From assembly GCF_026672275.1 (NCBI RefSeq), contig NZ_JANQCD010000040.1, positions 1-37,883 of the forward strand: a stretch of DNA of 37,883 nucleotides. The letters run 5' to 3'. Of the stretch, positions 25,941-34,689 are shown in pieces (position 1 is the first letter of the stretch; each line of letters starts with the position of its first letter). Below the pieces are notes generated by a model, which was given only the letters and a program-made list of their open reading frames with translations, did not search any database and had not been told where the DNA came from. Source of the stretch: Marinifilum sp. D737 (GTDB lineage: Bacteria > Bacteroidota > Bacteroidia > Bacteroidales > Marinifilaceae). Position numbers and translations under genes: made by a program.

Positions 25941-27077
25941 TTAATCTTCTTCTATGTAGAAAAAATCAGACATGATATCATTGGAAATAAACACACCTTC
26001 ATCGCTTAATATTAAAGCATTATTTTCTTTACGGATGTGTTTCGATTGGATATACTTTGCTGCCTTTTTTTCACAATGTCGATACAAATCATCTCCAAAC
26101 TGTTCTTTCACCAAACCCAAATCCAATCCCCAATAGGTTCGAAGCGAGGTAAGAATTAAATCATTAAATCGATCAAAGAAATTTAAATCTTCCTTCTCCG
26201 AAAATTCTCCTCCTTCTTGAACGGCTTTCATGTACTTATAATTGTGTGCAATGTTCCATTCTCTTTCCGTTAAGTTATAGGAATGAGCCGAAGGACCTAT
26301 TCCAAGATATTGTTTCTGCTTCCAATAACTCGAATTGTGTTTTGATATGTATCCATCTTTGCAAAAATTGGATATCTCGTAATGCGTAAAACCATTTTCG
26401 CGAGCCGAATCAATCAAGTATTTAAACTGATTAAAACTCTCCTCTTCTTCCAATTCAACCAACTGACCTTTCTCCAATTTTTTGGAAAAAACCGTATTCG
26501 GATCAAACATTAAATGATAAGAAGAGATGTGCTGAATATCTAAATCATAAACCAAATCAAGATTTTCTACCCATTTCTCCATACTTAAGCCAGGTACTCC
26601 ATAAATCTGGTCTACCGAGATATTATCAAAACCAAAATCCTGTGCTCTTTTTATGGTATCGTAAGCTTCCTTGCCAGTATGTCGGCGGTTCATTAATATC
26701 AAATCTTCATCGTGAAATGATTGTATTCCCACACTTAATCGATTCACCGAAGAATTTCGAAGTTGTTCGAGGTATTTCTTTTTTAAATCGTCAGGATTGG
26801 CTTCGAGAGTAATTTCAGCATCTGCATCAATGTTCCAGTATTTCGAACACTCATCAACTAGCATTTGTATTTGATCTGGTTGATATACTGAAGGTGTTCC
26901 TCCACCAAAATATATGGTCGAAACAGATTTTTGATCCAGATAATCCTTTCTTAATTCCAACTCCATCTTAAAGCATTCCAGCATATCATTGGTAGATTGC
27001 AACGAAATACTTTTGTGAAAAGCACAATAGTGACAAAGCTGTTTGCAAAAAGGGATATGAAAATAAATTCCTGACAT
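25941..27077 (-). CDS. hemW: HemW-like radical SAM protein (heme chaperone; formerly annotated oxygen-independent coproporphyrinogen III oxidase-like)
   Basis: 378 residues, the usual HemW length. The radical SAM cluster motif C11-x3-C15-x2-C18 ('PFCKQLCHYCAF') is at the very N-terminus, with 'YFGGGTPSVY' binding SAM and 'EANPDDL' and 'RLSVGIQSFHDEDL' following. 'KHNSSYWKQKQYLGIGPSAHSY' is the 'HN..YW' region shared with HemW. There is no N-terminal extension as in true HemN (which is about 450 residues with another cysteine arrangement), so I favour HemW, which binds heme and passes it to respiratory enzymes, over a decarboxylating oxidase. Transcribed alone, divergent from the DUF2807 gene. 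Confidence 0.93.
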   Translation of the reverse strand: MSGIYFHIPFCKQLCHYCAFHKSISLQSTNDMLECFKMELELRKDYLDQKSVSTIYFGGGTPSVYQPDQIQMLVDECSKYWNIDADAEITLEANPDDLKKKYLEQLRNSSVNRLSVGIQSFHDEDLILMNRRHTGKEAYDTIKRAQDFGFDNISVDQIYGVPGLSMEKWVENLDLVYDLDIQHISSYHLMFDPNTVFSKKLEKGQLVELEEEESFNQFKYLIDSARENGFTHYEISNFCKDGYISKHNSSYWKQKQYLGIGPSAHSYNLTEREWNIAHNYKYMKAVQEGGEFSEKEDLNFFDRFNDLILTSLRTYWGLDLGLVKEQFGDDLYRHCEKKAAKYIQSKHIRKENNALILSDEGVFISNDIMSDFFYIEED

Positions 27078-27351
27078 ATTGAATTAAATTTCTTGCAAGG
27101 TAGAAGCAATTCTTTTATTTTCCATGACAGATTTTAATTTCAGAGTGAATTTTAATTGAAATGCCGAAATATAATTCGTGAGACATTTGTAGTAAAAGGA
27201 ACAAATGACGCATACATTATTAATAATCGGTATAGATGAGCTTCTGTGTTTTATATTATACCTTAATGGTGCAAATTTTATTTTCATGCAACACTTTGCA
27301 ATGCACCAACGTCTTTAATACAGAGAACAAAAAACATAAACCCATTGAGCT

Positions 27352-28071
27352 ATGAAAGGATATAAAAAAATAATTTCGCCGATTTTAATTTTATTAATTA
27401 GTGTTGCCACTGCTTTACCAACTTTTGCCGATGGTATTAAAGGAAATGGTAATGTAAAATCGGAACAAAGAGAAGTTGGCAATTTTGAGACCATCAAGGT
27501 AAATGGAGCTTTTACAATCTACTTATCGCAAGATGATGATTACAGCTTAAAAGTTGTTGCCGACGAAAATTTATTGGATGTGATTACCAGTAAAATGAAA
27601 GGTGATGTTTTGTACATTACTACTGAAAAGAGCATATACAAATCGACAGAATTAAAACTTTATATTGGTTTTAAACATTTAAGCGAAATAAAAGCTAACG
27701 GTGCAATTTCTCTAAAATCTGATCAGGTTTTAAGGTTCGACGAATTAGAAATTGAAATTAATGGCGCATCATCTGCCGATTTAGAATTAACTGCAAACAG
27801 TTTAAGTATCGACAATAGTGGTGCATCAACCATAAAACTTGCTGGTAAATCAGAAGAAATTGACATTGATATTTCTGGTGCTGGTAGTGTAAATGCAATT
27901 AATATGAAAGCACTCAAAGGAACCATTGATATTAGCGGTGTTGGTAGCGGAAAAGTTCATGTATTGGAGGAGTTGAGAGTGAGTATCTCGGGAATTGGCT
28001 CAGTAAAATACAAAGGAGATCCTAAAGTAACCAGCGATATTTCATTCCTGGGAAGTTTAAAAAAATATTAG
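27352..28071 (+). CDS. Secreted head-GIN domain (DUF2807) protein
   Basis: 239 residues with a signal peptide (about 25, ending 'LPTFA'). The mature protein is a beta-solenoid of the DUF2807/'putative auto-transporter adhesin, head GIN' family. It opens with 'REVGNFETIKVNGAFTIYLSQDDDYSLKVVADENLLDVI', then shows repeated G-A/G-S turns ('EINGASSADLELTANSLSIDNSGASTIKLAGKSEEIDIDISGAGSVNAINMKALKGTIDISGVGSGKV' in segments), ending 'GIGSVKYKGDPKVTSDISFLGSLKKY'. Function unknown in general; the protein is periplasmic or cell-surface. Monocistronic, followed by a clear terminator. Confidence 0.9.
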   Translation: MKGYKKIISPILILLISVATALPTFADGIKGNGNVKSEQREVGNFETIKVNGAFTIYLSQDDDYSLKVVADENLLDVITSKMKGDVLYITTEKSIYKSTELKLYIGFKHLSEIKANGAISLKSDQVLRFDELEIEINGASSADLELTANSLSIDNSGASTIKLAGKSEEIDIDISGAGSVNAINMKALKGTIDISGVGSGKVHVLEELRVSISGIGSVKYKGDPKVTSDISFLGSLKKY

Positions 28072-28100
28072 ATCTAAGTATGATATCTATATAAATTAAA

Positions 28101-28127
28101 AAGCTCTGCATGTTTGCAGAGTTTTTT
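28101..28127 (+). terminator. Terminator after the DUF2807 gene
   Basis: AAGCTCTGCA (28101-28110), loop TGTT, TGCAGAGTTT (28115-28124), then TTTAAT. The inner 7-bp stem is perfect. It may also serve the minus gene ending at 28177. Confidence 0.85.
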
Positions 28128-28176
28128 AATTTATTTACATTGCAGAGGCGGCCATAATGCCGTCATTACTTTAAAA

Positions 28177-31100
28177 TTATTCTTTTTTGTAACCTATCAC
28201 AGCATTCGAAACCGCGCGAGGTTCTGGTGGAAGCGAAAAAATATTTCGTTCGTAATTCGAATTGTATGGTGATATATTTAAAGTTTCTCCATTTACAACC
28301 AATGTTGAACTTCCGCCTGGATCGAATCCCATGGCTTTAACGATGTTGTACTTTTCCAATATTCCCGCCATATCGAAATGTGTAGCTCCCACCGATTCAC
28401 GAATTCTGCCATTAATGGTTAGTACGTATAAATTACCTGTCTTATCAATTCCCACTGCAATTTTTGGACCTCTCATATCTGTAAAATCCAATCGGGCGGC
28501 TTGTGTTTTTATCGAATTCTGCTTTTTCCATCCTTCCACTTGCATATCGATACATTGCTTTCCTTTATTTAGCAACATTGGACCTGCTTCAACTGCATGT
28601 AAAATGCCCTCCAGACCATTCACCGTAATTTCAAGTTTGTCACCAACATTTGCAATTGCTGATTTGATCATTGAAAGAGGAATGCATAAAGTTAATCCAA
28701 CAGGAATTTGTTTTACTTCATTTGAATCGTAAATGATTTCTTTTACTGTATTTCCCGCCAATCGATATACAATACAATCTTTCGCTGGAATCATTTCTTC
28801 TTCGTACATCAAATCGAAGTATGCACATTTGTCTTCTTCAAATTCATTGTAATTTTTAGCTTCAAATTGCAACTCAACATCATTTGTTTTTATTCTAATG
28901 CCGCTTTTACAATTTACTCTTTCAATGTCAAGCTTACCTGATTGATAAATTAACAATGCCGGCTTATTAAAGAGAGGTGTACTTAAGCACTTTCCGTTTG
29001 AGATCAGTAATCCTAAAGGAGAACCAATATAGGATTCTGGCAAACCCAACTTACCAACCAACTCAGGATTCAATATATAACCACCATTCCACGCTATTTT
29101 TGCTTGGCATTTGTGATTTTTTTCAAACTCTTTTACAAAACTTGTTACCGTTTTTGTCTGCAATGAACTAACTGCAGTAAATTCCCAATTTTCGTTATCA
29201 TCTTGCACATTTGCCTTCGCCAAAATTCCATTCCATGGATATCCATCTTCATAAATTCCGGTTACATTAGAATATTCAACTTCCTTTTTTTGATTGTCGG
29301 CGTTTGAAATGTTTTCCAATACCAATTTTAATGTAGATCCCTTGGTTTGGGCATCTTGCTTTATCAATTGTAGTAATTCTTGTTCGCCTAACTTTTCGCT
29401 TAATTCGTTAAATAAATCAGAATGCAGTAAATCCGAAAAATCCTTAGCCGTTTGTACGGGAGTTGGATAAGCTAAAGTTGAACGAACTCCTGCGGGAACA
29501 AATTGAATGTATCCTGTATTGTTAGGTATTCCCATAATATTTGCTGCCAATTCGGTGGTTACTTTACCAATATGAAATCTATCCAGGTTTAATATATCTG
29601 TCATAAAAGCGGCATTTCTTCTATTCGATATTAAGTAGCCATTCTTATCCATTACTTTTCGTAATATCGATAAAGCCTTCTCTCCCATTTGAGGAATATG
29701 AATTCCTACAGTTAGAGAATCAATCGACACTACTTGCAGAATATTTTTATCATACAAAATTTTTAATTCCTGATCGAAACCACACTCAATAAATTCTCGA
29801 ATATCGCTGGCAGTTGTCCAATTGGTTAAAGCTTCTTCAGGAGCAAATACATATACCTTCTCAATGTTTTTTCCCTTTAACATTTCCTCGCTTATTGGGT
29901 CGTGCATATCCATTCCCAATCGACTTTTTATGGAATTCAGAACAAAATATTCAAGCTCATATTTCACATACTTGCCCGGAAAATAGGCCAACGGAATATT
30001 CTGTTTCATTTTCTTGAAAAGGAAACTTCTATCATCAATGGAAATCATTGAAGAAGAAGTTAATTGCGAAAGGGCTAAATTTATATCTATAAAAAACCTT
30101 GACGAACCACTCACTTTTCTTCCAATACCTGGAGGCAAATGTTTCGATTTAAGAAGATTTACCATACCTGATAATTCCTGATGTGTAAAATCATGAAACA
30201 GGTAGTAGTTTTTATTTCTGTGTCGATAGGTAAAAGAATGGTCGTGTCTTATTGAAATTTCACCATTCCGCACAGCAAAAAGGTTATCTATCGAATTGTA
30301 AAAGTTATGCACTTGATCCAAACCTAAATTATCTGAATCCGGATGGTCTTCAATCTGTCGTTTAGCAAAATAAAAGGTACCTCCCCTAATTTCCTGTTCC
30401 TCCATTCTAAACGAGCTCGGATCGATTAAGGATTTCAAATAAAGCATAAAACCTAACCTTCCATAACCTGGCAAATAGTGTCTGTTTTCGGTATTAACAA
30501 GAGCTTCTACATCATCATTAGTAAATTTTACTTTTGATTTGTAATATTTGTATAGCTCTCCAACTTCGTCTAAGTTTTTCTGATTTGATTGCAGCTGCAA
30601 ATAGAGTTTTTTTACAATTTCTTCTATACCCGAATTTAAAGAGTTGATGCTATACCTTTTATCAATTACTGCTTTATTATGACTTACACTTCGGTGATGA
30701 ATGTGAGGAAAGAATACCTTTTCTATGGTTTCATTCACATGCGAATCAAGTATGCTTCTGCCAGTAAACTCAATAACTTTTAATCTTTCCTTCTCAGGCA
30801 GATGTTCACCTATAACTTCTGCATAAACATTTTCGGGTTGGTATCTTCTGCAAAATATTGGTACACCTGCTGCTGCTGCTTCTAAAATAGGCAAACCTCT
30901 CCCCTCTGTTTTCGATGGCAATAATATCAAGGAAGAAATACTATATAATTCAGGAATACCAATAGGGTTTTCAAAATGATTCTTAAATCTTTTTTTATCC
31001 ATCTCACTAAACAAAAATCCCAAGTATACTCTTTTTCTAAATTCCGGATCAATACGTTCTAAAAGTTCTTGAAATCGTGTTAACAATTTTTGAAAATAAG

Positions 31101-32337
31101 GATATTGCCCTAAAGGAATTGGTCCGGTAATTAATATGGTAATTTTTAAATCCTCCGATTCTCTGATTTTCTCTTTTAAACTCTCAACTTGTAACATTTT
31201 ACCAACAAGATCGAATCCCAATTCAATCCTTTTTCTTGAAATCACCCTGGTTGGTTGCAAAAAAATAATATTCTCAGACAAGAATTTATGCATCGCCTTT
31301 GTTTTGTATCCAATGTAAATGGGTTCGGGATTTTTCTTGCTCACCAATTTGTATTCCAATACATCTTTTACCGAATAGCTAATCAACGCTTTTTTGTGAT
31401 ATCGACTCAGCATCTTCTCCATCTGGAAAAGAGATTCTATTCTTCTTCTCTTATCAATATTGTTGTATTCGGTAGTATCAACAGCCGTTCCAATTTCAGT
31501 AACATTTGCAGGATTGTGTCCTTTATAATGTATCAGATATTCGCTTTGCTTTTTGTTAATATTTACATTCATCCACGAACGAGATTCCCATGGATATAAC
31601 ACCTCCAATTGTGAAAAAAATTCACCAAGATGTGAGTTCAGGAAGAAGAAGTCACGAGGCCCTTTTTTCAATCCTTTTACCTCTTTGTTAATTTCAGAAT
31701 TCCCTCCTTCCCAATAAAAATCATGATTATTATTAATTACAGGAATACCCATGTATTCTGAAACCAAAACTGTAGCCAAAGCAGCGGCTACATTTCCCGG
31801 ATTTGAACACAAGTTTATAAGATATAACAAGCCAATATTATTATTATCTATATACGTAGCTAGCTTTTCACAAATGGAAAGAGTTTGATCCCAAAATTTT
31901 ACAATCAAAGCATTGTATTCCTTACTTCCACGTTCCAATTTGGTAAAGTAGAAATCTTTGTATAGTGTCCAATCATCAAATCCCTGCATTTCTTCAATGG
32001 CAAAGGTTTTGGTTCTTGAATCCATAATCTTAGAAGCCTCTGGATAAAATTTACCAGCGATATAATGTATTTTAATATCATCGCCAAAATTGTACCGGAA
32101 TGTTTTTGCATATTTCTCTACCTCGATACTAACACCATCAATAGAATAATAAAAGGTAGAAAAAGCAATCCCTTTTTTATTAATATTAGATTTAAACCTT
32201 TCAAAACTTTGATTAAACTCAACTACCGGAATTGATTTGTTTTCCTTAAAACGATCAATAAATAATCCTAAATCAAACCATGTGTTAATTTTTTCAGAAC
32301 ACAACATCTCCATCATTTCAGTAGCTTTCATAGTCAT
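28177..32337 (-). CDS. Giant fusion: GT-B glycosyltransferase, unknown middle region, phosphodiester-glycosidase (NAGPA)-like domain
   Basis: 1386 residues, no signal peptide, one uninterrupted frame. Residues about 1-600 look like a GT-B/GT4 glycosyltransferase: 'PVINNNHDFYWEGGN' in the acceptor half, and the donor-binding E-x7-E motif 'SKTEGRGLPILEAAAAGVPIFCRR' near 470-495. Residues about 620-1060 match nothing I recognise; they hold 'FYFAKRQIEDHPDSDNLGLDQVHNFY', 'IRHDHSFTYRHRNKNYYLFHDFTHQEL' and an apparently helical second half. Residues about 1075-1386 resemble the phosphodiester glycosidase (NAGPA) family: 'AWNGGY' near 1084, 'IAVGIDKTGNLYVLTINGRIRESVGATHFDMAGIL', 'MGFDPGGSSTLVVNGE' near 1336 (family usually D-G-G-G-S-S-T) and C-terminal 'RAVSNAVIGY'. 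Making and cutting a sugar or sugar-phosphate bond in one chain would be unusual. NAGPA proteins are normally exported, while this one is apparently cytoplasmic. It stands alone on its strand. Domain ends are approximate. Confidence 0.85.
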   Translation of the reverse strand: MTMKATEMMEMLCSEKINTWFDLGLFIDRFKENKSIPVVEFNQSFERFKSNINKKGIAFSTFYYSIDGVSIEVEKYAKTFRYNFGDDIKIHYIAGKFYPEASKIMDSRTKTFAIEEMQGFDDWTLYKDFYFTKLERGSKEYNALIVKFWDQTLSICEKLATYIDNNNIGLLYLINLCSNPGNVAAALATVLVSEYMGIPVINNNHDFYWEGGNSEINKEVKGLKKGPRDFFFLNSHLGEFFSQLEVLYPWESRSWMNVNINKKQSEYLIHYKGHNPANVTEIGTAVDTTEYNNIDKRRRIESLFQMEKMLSRYHKKALISYSVKDVLEYKLVSKKNPEPIYIGYKTKAMHKFLSENIIFLQPTRVISRKRIELGFDLVGKMLQVESLKEKIRESEDLKITILITGPIPLGQYPYFQKLLTRFQELLERIDPEFRKRVYLGFLFSEMDKKRFKNHFENPIGIPELYSISSLILLPSKTEGRGLPILEAAAAGVPIFCRRYQPENVYAEVIGEHLPEKERLKVIEFTGRSILDSHVNETIEKVFFPHIHHRSVSHNKAVIDKRYSINSLNSGIEEIVKKLYLQLQSNQKNLDEVGELYKYYKSKVKFTNDDVEALVNTENRHYLPGYGRLGFMLYLKSLIDPSSFRMEEQEIRGGTFYFAKRQIEDHPDSDNLGLDQVHNFYNSIDNLFAVRNGEISIRHDHSFTYRHRNKNYYLFHDFTHQELSGMVNLLKSKHLPPGIGRKVSGSSRFFIDINLALSQLTSSSMISIDDRSFLFKKMKQNIPLAYFPGKYVKYELEYFVLNSIKSRLGMDMHDPISEEMLKGKNIEKVYVFAPEEALTNWTTASDIREFIECGFDQELKILYDKNILQVVSIDSLTVGIHIPQMGEKALSILRKVMDKNGYLISNRRNAAFMTDILNLDRFHIGKVTTELAANIMGIPNNTGYIQFVPAGVRSTLAYPTPVQTAKDFSDLLHSDLFNELSEKLGEQELLQLIKQDAQTKGSTLKLVLENISNADNQKKEVEYSNVTGIYEDGYPWNGILAKANVQDDNENWEFTAVSSLQTKTVTSFVKEFEKNHKCQAKIAWNGGYILNPELVGKLGLPESYIGSPLGLLISNGKCLSTPLFNKPALLIYQSGKLDIERVNCKSGIRIKTNDVELQFEAKNYNEFEEDKCAYFDLMYEEEMIPAKDCIVYRLAGNTVKEIIYDSNEVKQIPVGLTLCIPLSMIKSAIANVGDKLEITVNGLEGILHAVEAGPMLLNKGKQCIDMQVEGWKKQNSIKTQAARLDFTDMRGPKIAVGIDKTGNLYVLTINGRIRESVGATHFDMAGILEKYNIVKAMGFDPGGSSTLVVNGETLNISPYNSNYERNIFSLPPEPRAVSNAVIGYKKE

Positions 32338-32442
32338 AACAGGCAGAATTCAGTTTAACAAAATTTCAAATAATATTCAAATTACGAAATTCTGGTAAAT
32401 TGGTCAATAGCATATTGATTCAAACATATTTATACTATGAAC

Positions 32443-32472
32443 TTGATAACTTAAAATAGCTTGCTAACTTTG
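32443..32472 (+). promoter_or_regulatory. Promoter of the VanZ-like gene
   Basis: CTTG/TTG at 32443-32445, 19 bp spacer, then TAACTTTG (32465-32472), a perfect TAnnTTTG -7 box. Predicted start near 32478, leader about 23 nt. One of the best complete promoters in the window. Confidence 0.6.
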
Positions 32473-32500
32473 AGCAACTATTATCGATATACATAAATTT

Positions 32501-32929
32501 ATGAAGAGAAAATTGTTCTGGCGAAATATTATTTGGGCAATAATTATATTTATTTTGTGCTCTATTCCAGGCAACGATTTACCAAAAACATCTGCCATTC
32601 ACATTCCACATTTCGACAAGCTTGTTCACTTTGGAATGTTCTTTATTATGGGAATTTTTTTAATGGCAGAATTAAGTTTTCAAACCAAGTTGAAAAAATC
32701 TCAAATATTACTGATAACAATAATTTTAGTTGCTGTTTATGGTGGTACAATAGAATATTTACAACAAAATTATTTCACCAATCGTAGTGGTGATTATATT
32801 GATTTAGCAGCTGATATTTTGGGAGGGATTATGGCAATTTTACTATATCCATGGATTAAAAAACAAAAGGACTTGCTGTTAAATCGCAAGCCCTTTAGTG
32901 AAATATCTTTTCTAAAGAAAATCTTATAG
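32501..32929 (+). CDS. VanZ-like family membrane protein
   Basis: 142 residues with four predicted membrane helices (about 9-23, 43-60, 72-88, 103-118). The VanZ signature 'FDKLVHFGMFFIMGIFLMAEL' follows the first loop, and 'YGGTIEYLQQNYFTNRSGDYIDLAADILGGIMAILLY' is the family's second conserved block (acidic E and D residues within or near the membrane). VanZ itself gives low teicoplanin resistance in enterococci; most homologues in Bacteroidota have no known role. The last 60 bp carry the terminator of the opposing Rrf2 gene, and the two coding ends overlap by 6 bp (32924-32929). Confidence 0.88.
   Translation: MKRKLFWRNIIWAIIIFILCSIPGNDLPKTSAIHIPHFDKLVHFGMFFIMGIFLMAELSFQTKLKKSQILLITIILVAVYGGTIEYLQQNYFTNRSGDYIDLAADILGGIMAILLYPWIKKQKDLLLNRKPFSEISFLKKIL
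32857..32896 (-). terminator. Terminator of the Rrf2 gene, embedded in the VanZ coding sequence
   Basis: AAAGG-A-CTTGC (32866-32876) pairs with GCAAG-C-CCTTT (32886-32896), with one A-C mismatch. On the minus strand the stem is followed by TTGTTTTTTAAT, a good T-tract, 28 bp after the Rrf2 stop codon. Confidence 0.7.
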
Positions 32930-33367
32930 AGTTATATACTCATTTGTATTTTCCATTTCGGTAATTAATTGACCAATTGTTTTTCCTTTAAACAGATCAT
33001 ATATCTGTTTTCTAATATGCCCAAACTGATTGTGAACAGGACAAGCTGCTTGTGCTTTATTATCGGATTTACATGGACGAATTCCAATTAAACAATTTTC
33101 AAACATATCCAATCCATCAACAATTTCCACAATATTCATCAGGGTTATTTCACTTGGATCTTTACCCATTCCAAATCCACCGTGAGGTCCTTTAGTTGAT
33201 GTAAGTAACTTTTGTCTTGCAAGGCTTTGTAAAATTTTACCCAAAAATGGTGTTGGAATTTCCAGCTCCTCTGATATCTTCTTTATTCCAATTTTTTTGC
33301 CTTCTTTTGCATTTATCGACAAATAAATTACTGAGCGAATTGCATATTTACAAGTATTCGATAACAT
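32924..33367 (-). CDS. Rrf2/IscR-family transcriptional regulator
   Basis: 147 residues. The N-terminal winged helix (about 1-70) is typical: 'MLSNTCKYAIRSVIYLSINA', 'IGIKKISEELEIPTPFLGKILQSLARQKLLTSTKGPHGGFGM'. Three cysteines in the C-terminal loop (C92, C99 and C109 in 'CLIGIRPC' and 'AACPVH') resemble the IscR/NsrR arrangement that holds an iron-sulfur cluster, so redox, nitric oxide or Fe-S sensing is plausible; the target genes are not evident. A perfect -7 box lies 44 bp before the start and a terminator lies inside the convergent VanZ gene. Family is firm; signal is inference. Confidence 0.92.
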   Translation of the reverse strand: MLSNTCKYAIRSVIYLSINAKEGKKIGIKKISEELEIPTPFLGKILQSLARQKLLTSTKGPHGGFGMGKDPSEITLMNIVEIVDGLDMFENCLIGIRPCKSDNKAQAACPVHNQFGHIRKQIYDLFKGKTIGQLITEMENTNEYITL

Positions 33368-33410
33368 CTTTAATTTTTATTTTTACTCCACATTTATCTA
33401 ACAATCAGGT

Positions 33411-33418
33411 CAAAGATA
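33411..33418 (-). promoter_or_regulatory. -7 box of the Rrf2 promoter
   Basis: Minus strand TATCTTTG, perfect TAnnTTTG. Start near 33405, leader about 38 nt. The -33 region is not well conserved. Confidence 0.5.
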
Positions 33419-33499
33419 ACAATAATTACAACTAATTAAGCATCTTTAATTCTTTAATTCCTTATTTATTATGATTCTTTTTATTAAAAAAGCCCCATA

Positions 33500-33937
33500 T
33501 TACAAAGGAATCTTATCAATTCGCTTCTGGTGTCTGCCACCTTCAAATTCAGTATTTAGAAAGATTTTTGCAATTTCTTTTACCTCTTCAAATGAAATAA
33601 ATCTAGCAGGAATACCACATACATTTGCATCATTATGCGATCTTGCCAAACCAGCAATTTCCGCAGTCCAACACAAAGCAGCACGAACTTTTTGGTGTTT
33701 GTTCGCTGTCATGGTAATACCATTTCCACTTCCACATAGAGTAAAGCCAAAATCAAACTCTCCTGCTTCAACTGCTGCAGCTAATGGATGAGCTGTATCA
33801 GGATAATCCATACTTTCTTCAGAGTTAGTACCGAAATCTTTTACTTCATATCCTTCTGCTTTCAAAATTTCAGCCAAATCATTTTTAAACTGAAATCCTG
33901 CATGATCAGCAGCCAATGCAATTCTTAGTTTTTTCAT
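33500..33937 (-). CDS. rpiB: Ribose 5-phosphate isomerase B
   Basis: 145 residues, full family length. RpiB interconverts ribose 5-phosphate and ribulose 5-phosphate in the non-oxidative pentose phosphate pathway (cytoplasm). Visible signatures: 'ALAADHAGFQFKNDL' with the D11-H12 pair, 'EVKDFGTNSEESMDYPD', the catalytic-base C68 in 'GFTLCGSGNGI', 'RAALCWTAEIAGLARSHNDANVCGIPARFI', and the phosphate-binding arginines near the C-terminus ('GGRHQKRIDKI'). Transcribed leftward alone; the large gene-free region lies upstream. Confidence 0.96.
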   Translation of the reverse strand: MKKLRIALAADHAGFQFKNDLAEILKAEGYEVKDFGTNSEESMDYPDTAHPLAAAVEAGEFDFGFTLCGSGNGITMTANKHQKVRAALCWTAEIAGLARSHNDANVCGIPARFISFEEVKEIAKIFLNTEFEGGRHQKRIDKIPL

Positions 33938-34689
33938 CTTATTAAAATTAGTAAAGACAGTGTTGCCTTTATGTGGTTTTTGTTCAAGTTAATTTTGGAG
34001 TACAAAACTAAGTAAATTATATGAGTTGTTTTCAAAATGACCAATTTTCCAAGCCTAAAATCAGGCATTTTGTCTAAAACTGCTTATCAAATGAATTGTT
34101 GAAACGTATCAATCTGAAATAAAATAGCTTAGCTATAACCTTTTCACTTATGAACAGATTTGTTCACATTCAGTTAACATACTGTTGATTTTTCCTTATT
34201 AAAAATTCCAAAGTATTTTTTGGAACTAACAAAATTGAAATTGTATAGAAAAATATTTCCCAGATACCAATTTTATTTTTTACCAGTGTTATCAAAGCTT
34301 TCAACCAGTTTTCAACAGGCTGTTAATATCCGCAAGAAACTAAATTATCAAAAAACATAGTTATCAACAGGAAGTTGATAAAGTATGTATTCTACTCTAA
34401 TTCAAACTCCCTGTATTAACAATCTATGTTAATATCCTGTTATTAGACTATTTTATGGCAGAAAAACAATAAAATTAGTGCTCTCTTACCAACATTATTA
34501 ACAGGATATAATAATCATCTTATTTTTTAGAAATTTTAAAAAAATTAATATTAATAATATGAGTGTTGATAATTGCAAAAAGGGATTAAATCAAGATTGA
34601 AATTCAACTGTGATTTGTTTGGGATGTTTACTTAATTATTTCAATGATTTTGTTATCTTGCAATCTATAGAAAATCCACACTGAAGAGA
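33938..34689. other. 752 bp gene-free AT-rich region with clustered TTATCAA and TGTTAATATCC motifs
   Basis: No ORF of note. I count six TTATCAA heptamers: plus strand 34084, 34289, 34345, 34361; reverse 34375-34381 and 34566-34572. Two extend to TTATCAACA (34361-34369; reverse 34564-34572), one base off the DnaA box TTATCCACA. TTATCAAC-N5-GTTGATAA forms an inverted repeat at 34361-34381. TGTTAATATCC is a direct repeat at 34321 and 34427, and TATCCTGTTA (34433) has its inverted copy TAACAGGATA at 34499. A very AT-rich stretch runs at 34520-34560. rpiB and the receiver gene diverge from it. Replication-origin-like or large regulatory region; see findings. Confidence 0.5.

Noticed and set aside
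27084-27287. 67-codon minus ORF between hemW and the DUF2807 gene
   Set aside because: Occupies the divergent promoter region, no recognisable features and no promoter; cannot be supported as a gene.
28262-28732. 156-codon plus ORF inside the giant fusion gene
   Set aside because: Antisense to the NAGPA-like domain, whose motifs are clear in the other frame.
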